From positions 71,794,653-71,858,652 of the forward strand of contig NC_065572.1 of NCBI RefSeq assembly GCF_937616625.2: 64,000 nucleotides of DNA. The letters run 5' to 3'. The stretch is from Mercurialis annua (lineage: Eukaryota > Streptophyta > Magnoliopsida > Malpighiales > Euphorbiaceae). Shown here piece by piece: positions 60,340 to 64,000 of this stretch. A program made the position numbers and the translations under genes. The notes under the pieces were generated by a model that worked only from the letters and a program-made list of their open reading frames with translations, did no database searches and was not told the DNA's origin. How positions within the stretch are numbered: the stretch's first letter is position 1; every line of letters begins with the position of its first letter.

Positions 60340-60572
60340 TCAAATTGGAGGCTCCTCCTTGCCTGACTTTTTAAAAAAATAATTTTTTAGTGTGATTAAT
60401 TAGAGTTAATTGTAAGTTTTATAAATCTCACTCTCCAATTAAGGTGCCACGTCAGCAAAGGGGCCTTTTTGAGCCGGTTTACATAAGTTCAGGTTATAAA
60501 TGATCCGGTTTTCCAATTTTGGATTTTTTTATATTTTGACGCAAGTTCGGGGTGAAAGTGATCTTTTGTTAA
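60340..60572. other. Foreign stretch replacing GH9 exon 3 region
   Basis: Between intron 2 and exon 4 of the pseudogene the sequence does not follow the parent gene. It contains GGTGCCACGTCAGCAAAG and TTCAGGTTATAAATGATCCGG, which look like half of a foldback MITE. It probably marks the insertion or deletion that removed exon 3. Confidence 0.4.
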
Positions 60573-61196
60573 TAAATAATGGAACTATATCCAAAATAGA
60601 ACTCTCACCATGAAATCCAAGGATAATTTGAATCCCATGGACAACTTTGTTGAATTTGGATGGGATTCGAAACAAGCTGGCATTAACATATACTCGTTTC
60701 TTCGGTAATCAATTTATCTAAAATTTAATCTGTCTTGCTTAAATATTATTTTATCCCGTAATCAAAAGTAAATATATTGTTGTTGTAGTTGGTGGGTGGT
60801 AAAACCGGTCAAAATAACTTCATTCAAGATGTAAATAGATTTGTATGTTCTATATTGCCTGATTCACCTTCTAAACTTGTTACATACTCTGCAGGTATAA
60901 ATTAATATATTCTATAATTCTACCATTTTAGACTTGCAAATAAAAATCTCAAAATATGTTTTTAAAAATGAATTATTCTTTCGGATGATCAGGTGGGCTT
61001 TTATTTAATGTTGGACCAAGCAATTTACAGCATGTGACTGCTATGTCCTTTCTTCTCCTTGTTTACTTTCGCTGTATGGAACAAAGTAAAAGAGAAGTTA
61101 AATGTGGCGATGTTGTTGCCACTTCAGCTAGGCTTGTCACCGTTGCTAAAGGCCAGGTATGCCACATTCGTTTTTTGAACAATGGATCGTATCAAT

Positions 61197-61738
61197 TAGG
61201 GGTGTGCATTCGGTCGGTTCGGTCACCAACCGACCGAAACCGAATTAACCGAACCTGAAATATTAGAAATTTTCAAAACCGAAACCGAACCGAATTATAT
61301 TAAAACCGAATCGAAACCGAACCGAAATAATATTTTGGTTCGGTCGGTTATTTCGGTTAACCGAAATAACCAAATTTTATTAAAATTAATTAATAAAAAA
61401 TAAAAAATAAAATAAAAAAAAATAATTTTAATACTAATTTATAATTTAAATACAATTTTAGGGGTCTTAGTAACTAAATTCTAAAAAAATTACAAAATTA
61501 CCTTAACTTTTTTTTAAAAATTACAAAAATAACACAATTAATATATATAATTCCGTTATTTTGGTCGGTTCGGTTAATTCGGAAATTCCATAGCCAAAAC
61601 CGAACCGAACCAAATTAACCAAACTTTTTGAAAATGAAAACCAAAACCGAACCGAATTAACCAAAAACCGAACCAAATTAAAATTTCGGTTTGATTCGGT
61701 CGGTTAATTCGGTTTTAACCGAATACTGCACACCCCTA
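61197..61738. mobile_element. hAT MITE, TAGGGGTG family, copy 3
   Basis: It begins TAGGGGTGTGCATTCGG and ends CTGCACACCCCTA, flanked by perfect 8 bp duplications GTATCAAT at 61189-61196 and 61739-61746. The parent GH9 intron lacks it. The interior is GGTTCGG/CCGAACC-rich at both ends and AT-rich in the middle. Confidence 0.93.
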
Positions 61739-61779
61739 GTATCAATTCCTGTATTTATGCATCAGAATCAATTAATTAA

Positions 61780-62117
61780 GGATTAAAATTCCCTCATGTT
61801 CAAATAAATATGATGGGTCATGTTCACCAATATACACCATTTATTATAAAGGGAAGTTTTTATCTAGACCCGGTTCATAAAAAATTTATGGACCTATCTA
61901 ATAAGGTATTAGAAAAATGAGAATAAAGAGAAAATAATAAGAAGAGAGAGAGTATTGTATTAGATTTTCTAACACTTCATTGGATAGGTGCATGGAAAAT
62001 TCATGGACGAGGACTAGGTAAGAATTTCCACATTACAAAATAAATGGTGTAGATTAATTTAATTAAATTTAGACAATGAATGGTGTAGATTTAATAAAAA
62101 TGAGGGAATCCTAATCC
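61780..62117. mobile_element. TIR element, GGATTARRATTCCCTCA family, copy 2
   Basis: GGATTAAAATTCCCTCATG and ATGAGGGAATCCTAATCC are inverted ends, flanked by ATTAATTAA and ATTAATTTA (8 of 9 match). The parent GH9 intron has a single ATTAATTTA here, so the empty site is known. A smaller element is nested at 61852-62029. Mutator-like by duplication length. Confidence 0.8.
61852..62029. mobile_element. Nested small TIR MITE
   Basis: GGAAGTTTTTATCTAGACC and GGACTAGGTAAGAATTTCC are inverted, and TATGGACCTATCTAAT is mirrored by ATTGGATAGGTGCATG. The TIR is loosely similar to that of the Mutator-like MITE at 21661. No clear target duplication. Confidence 0.6.
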
Positions 62118-62595
62118 ATTAATTTACATTAAAATTATTTTAATTAGGTATATTATTTTTTATTTTAATAAGTCAACTAGAGACAATATTCTCTAGCTTT
62201 ATATCAATTAGTTTTCAAATTGAGTTATTACGGTTGTTGAACTCGTTCATTGTATATAATTTGGAAGTTATTTAATTGACCTAAAAATAAAGAGTATTAT
62301 TATAAGTGATTAAAATTGATAAGTGTGAGTTCTTTTAGAGTAAATTTTTAACTCTGTTGATTCGAAATAACAAAAACTGATACATTTTTTTAAAAAAATC
62401 AGAATATTTTTAAATGTTAGCTAATTAATTGTGGCGCATAAATTTAAAAACTAGAATAATATTTTATTCGTTATTCTTCCCTACACCTTTCTTTGATATT
62501 CAAATCTAAAATTCTATAATTATGTCCCCGTGAGATATATATAAATTCGATCTACATCAGTCGTGAACATACTAGAAAAATTGTAATATAATTAT

Positions 62596-62913
62596 GGGTT
62601 AATTACATATAAAATCACCACCTTTACACGAAATTGCAAAAATAACACGACCTTTAAAACGTAGCAATTCAGGGCACCACCTTTCATTTCTTTTCAAAAA
62701 TAACACGGGCACATTTTTAGTGGCATTTTTGCTGACGTGGCGGGACACATGGCACTCTCATCGGGTGTCCAAGTCAGCAAAATTTTATCAAAAAACGTGT
62801 CCATGTTGTTTTTGAAAAGAAATGAAAGGTGATGTCTTGAATTGACACGTTTTAAAGGTCGTGTTATTTTTGAAAATTCGTGTAAAGGTGGTGATTTTAT
62901 ATGTAATTAACCC
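62596..62913. mobile_element. Mutator-like foldback MITE, GGGTTAATTACATATAAAAT family, copy 2
   Basis: Near-perfect arms GGGTTAATTACATATAAAAT and ATTTTATATGTAATTAACCC lie between exact 9 bp duplications TATAATTAT (62587-62595 and 62914-62922). The parent GH9 intron 6 shows the single target site. Inner motifs GCTGACGTGGC and GGTGGTGATTTT are shared with copy 1 at 10492 in diverged form. Confidence 0.92.
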
Positions 62914-63505
62914 TATAATTATTTACAATTTCCAATCAATAATAATGCCTTGCAATTTTGTTGATTTCATTTATATACGATCGCCTGATAGACAAAATAT
63001 ACGCAAAAAGTTTTCCATTTGAACATAGCAGGTGGACTACATACTTGAAAAAAAATCCATTAGGGATGTCATTCATGGTGGGTTATGGCACAAAATACCC
63101 ACAAAAGATTCATCACCGTGGCTCGAGCTTGCCTCCAATACAGAGTCACCCGAACCATATCGCCTGCAAAGAAGGAACCCCATATTTCGAAAGCAAAGAT
63201 CCAAATCCAAATGTGCTGGTAGGGACTATCGTCGGAGGATTCGATAACAATGATCAACACGTTGATGGTCGTTTTAATGTCGCTTTAATGTCTCTCAATC
63301 TGAACCAACTACTTATATAAATGCTCCTTTTATAGGACTCTTGGCCTACTTCAAAGCACACCCATCCATCTAGATTTATGTATTCACAAGTATAAATATT
63401 CTTGATTCATTCATGAATAATCAAATTTTTAATTCCTTTATGCTAGTGCATTGCAATCTCAATAAAATGATAGTATTTGATACGTTATTAATTTTTTGTC
63501 AGTTA

Positions 63506-63789
63506 CTCCCTCCGGTCCATAATATTTGTCGCATTTGAGAAATTTTTTTGGTTCATAATATTTGTCATGTTATAATATCAAGAGAGCATTAATTGCTATT
63601 TTTCCATATTTGCCCCCCATTAATTTATTAAAAGAATACAATAAACAAATGAAAATGGTAGCTATAAATGTAAACAAGTTTCAGTATAGGGTTAACTTAG
63701 TAAAAATATTTATAAATTAAGACATATTAATTGTTTTTTTAATTTTTGTGCCAAAGTCAAATGCGACAAATATTATGAACCGGAGGGAG
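63506..63789. mobile_element. Stowaway-like MITE, CTCCCTCCGG family, copy 2
   Basis: The ends CTCCCTCCGGTCCATAATAT and ATATTATGAACCGGAGGGAG are nearly perfect inverted repeats with TA on both sides. It is better preserved than 11681-11968 and lies just beyond the duplicated GH9 3' flank. Confidence 0.9.
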
Positions 63790-63791
63790 TA

Positions 63792-64000
63792 GCATTTTTT
63801 TTATTTATTCTACTTATGCTTTAAATTTATAGATGGACTTACAAAATCGAGATGAGAGTTATTTCAATTTATAATTTTATATTGTAGAATTAAATAGATT
63901 TATTTTGATGGATTGAGATCAAGTAAATCTATTATTTATTATAATTAGATTAAATAGATTTGAATGATTTGAATAAACAAATAGAAAAACATTTCATTTA
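63792..64000. other. AT-rich sequence to the window end
   Basis: Nothing recognisable in the last 200 bases. Confidence 0.5.

Larger units (their letters stand above)
59797..63373 (+). pseudogene. Truncated duplicate of the GH9 endoglucanase
   Basis: It matches the gene at 45156-49143 from the middle of exon 2 to past the stop. Exon 1, the catalytic GGYYDAGD part of exon 2 and all of exon 3 are missing. Lesions seen: an 8 bp loss in the CWERPEDMD stretch, TAG in the AEIAAAL segment, GT to AT at the exon 2 donor (59988), a 2 bp gain in exon 4 (about 60573-60704), an extra A in the A-run of exon 7 and an 11 bp gain (GTCGCTTTAAT) near 63275. Exons 5 (60789-60894), 6 (60993-61156) and 7 (63032-63373) are otherwise well kept, as is the 3' flank to about 63500. 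The junction with the palindrome is at about 59797. It cannot encode an active enzyme. Confidence 0.93.

Noticed and set aside
62958..63320. Open frame as a functional short GH9 protein
   Set aside because: It is exon 7 of the pseudogene read across a lost splice acceptor frame, with two frame changes and no catalytic Asp part.

Overview
The window is AT-rich plant nuclear DNA from a eudicot. The evidence is spliced genes with short GT-AG introns, plant-only families (a VND-type NAC factor, PMEI-PME pectinesterases, an SKU5-like protein) and many plant transposon families. I cannot name the genus. I see no bacterial genes, operons, CRISPR arrays or organellar genes.

Layout. 1-2225: the 3' end of a LINE (zf-RVT plus RNase H) and a second decayed RNase H fragment. 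2621-3178: a TIR element. 5282-8711 (+): an SKU5-like multicopper-oxidase homologue in 9 exons, 591 aa. 8712-14654: intergenic, with a Mutator-like foldback MITE, a Stowaway-like MITE and a 1.16 kb hAT element. 14655-17479 (-): a VND4/5/6-type NAC transcription factor in 3 exons, 353 aa, with a GC-AG second intron. 17563-31130: gene-free, packed with SINEs, Mutator-like foldbacks, a CACTA MITE and a hAT MITE. 31138-32988 and 35907-39107 (both -): two tandem PMEI-PME pectinesterases of 517 and 529 aa. 39108-45080: gene-free, with a CACTA MITE, a dispersed repeat carrying four palindromic GGGCTCGATCGAGCC motifs, and degenerate elements. 45156-49143 (+): a complete GH9 endoglucanase in 7 exons, 495 aa. 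49529-50558: a three-layer transposon nest ending in a Helitron. 52840-54310: a Harbinger-like MITE and a Mutator-like foldback. 55683-59795: a palindrome of about 3.2 kb (arms about 1.56 kb, a 946 bp hAT MITE in the left arm) carrying head-to-head copies of an exon-structured gene fragment I do not recognise. 59797-63500: a degraded second copy of the GH9 gene joined to the right arm and hit by at least three later insertions.

All five intact genes belong to families that act on, or switch on, the plant cell wall: VND factors activate secondary-wall programmes, PMEs de-esterify pectin, GH9 enzymes cut beta-1,4-glucans, and SKU5-like proteins sit at the plasma membrane and wall. They are separate transcription units and the shared theme may be chance.

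The strongest structural signal is transposon-derived. Many insertions can be delimited by exact target-site duplications (8 bp for hAT, 9 bp for Mutator-like, TTA for Harbinger, TA for Stowaway). The large palindrome fused to a truncated cellulase copy is the best candidate for something not previously described. All exon boundaries were read by eye from splice signals and known family sequence; no transcript data were available.
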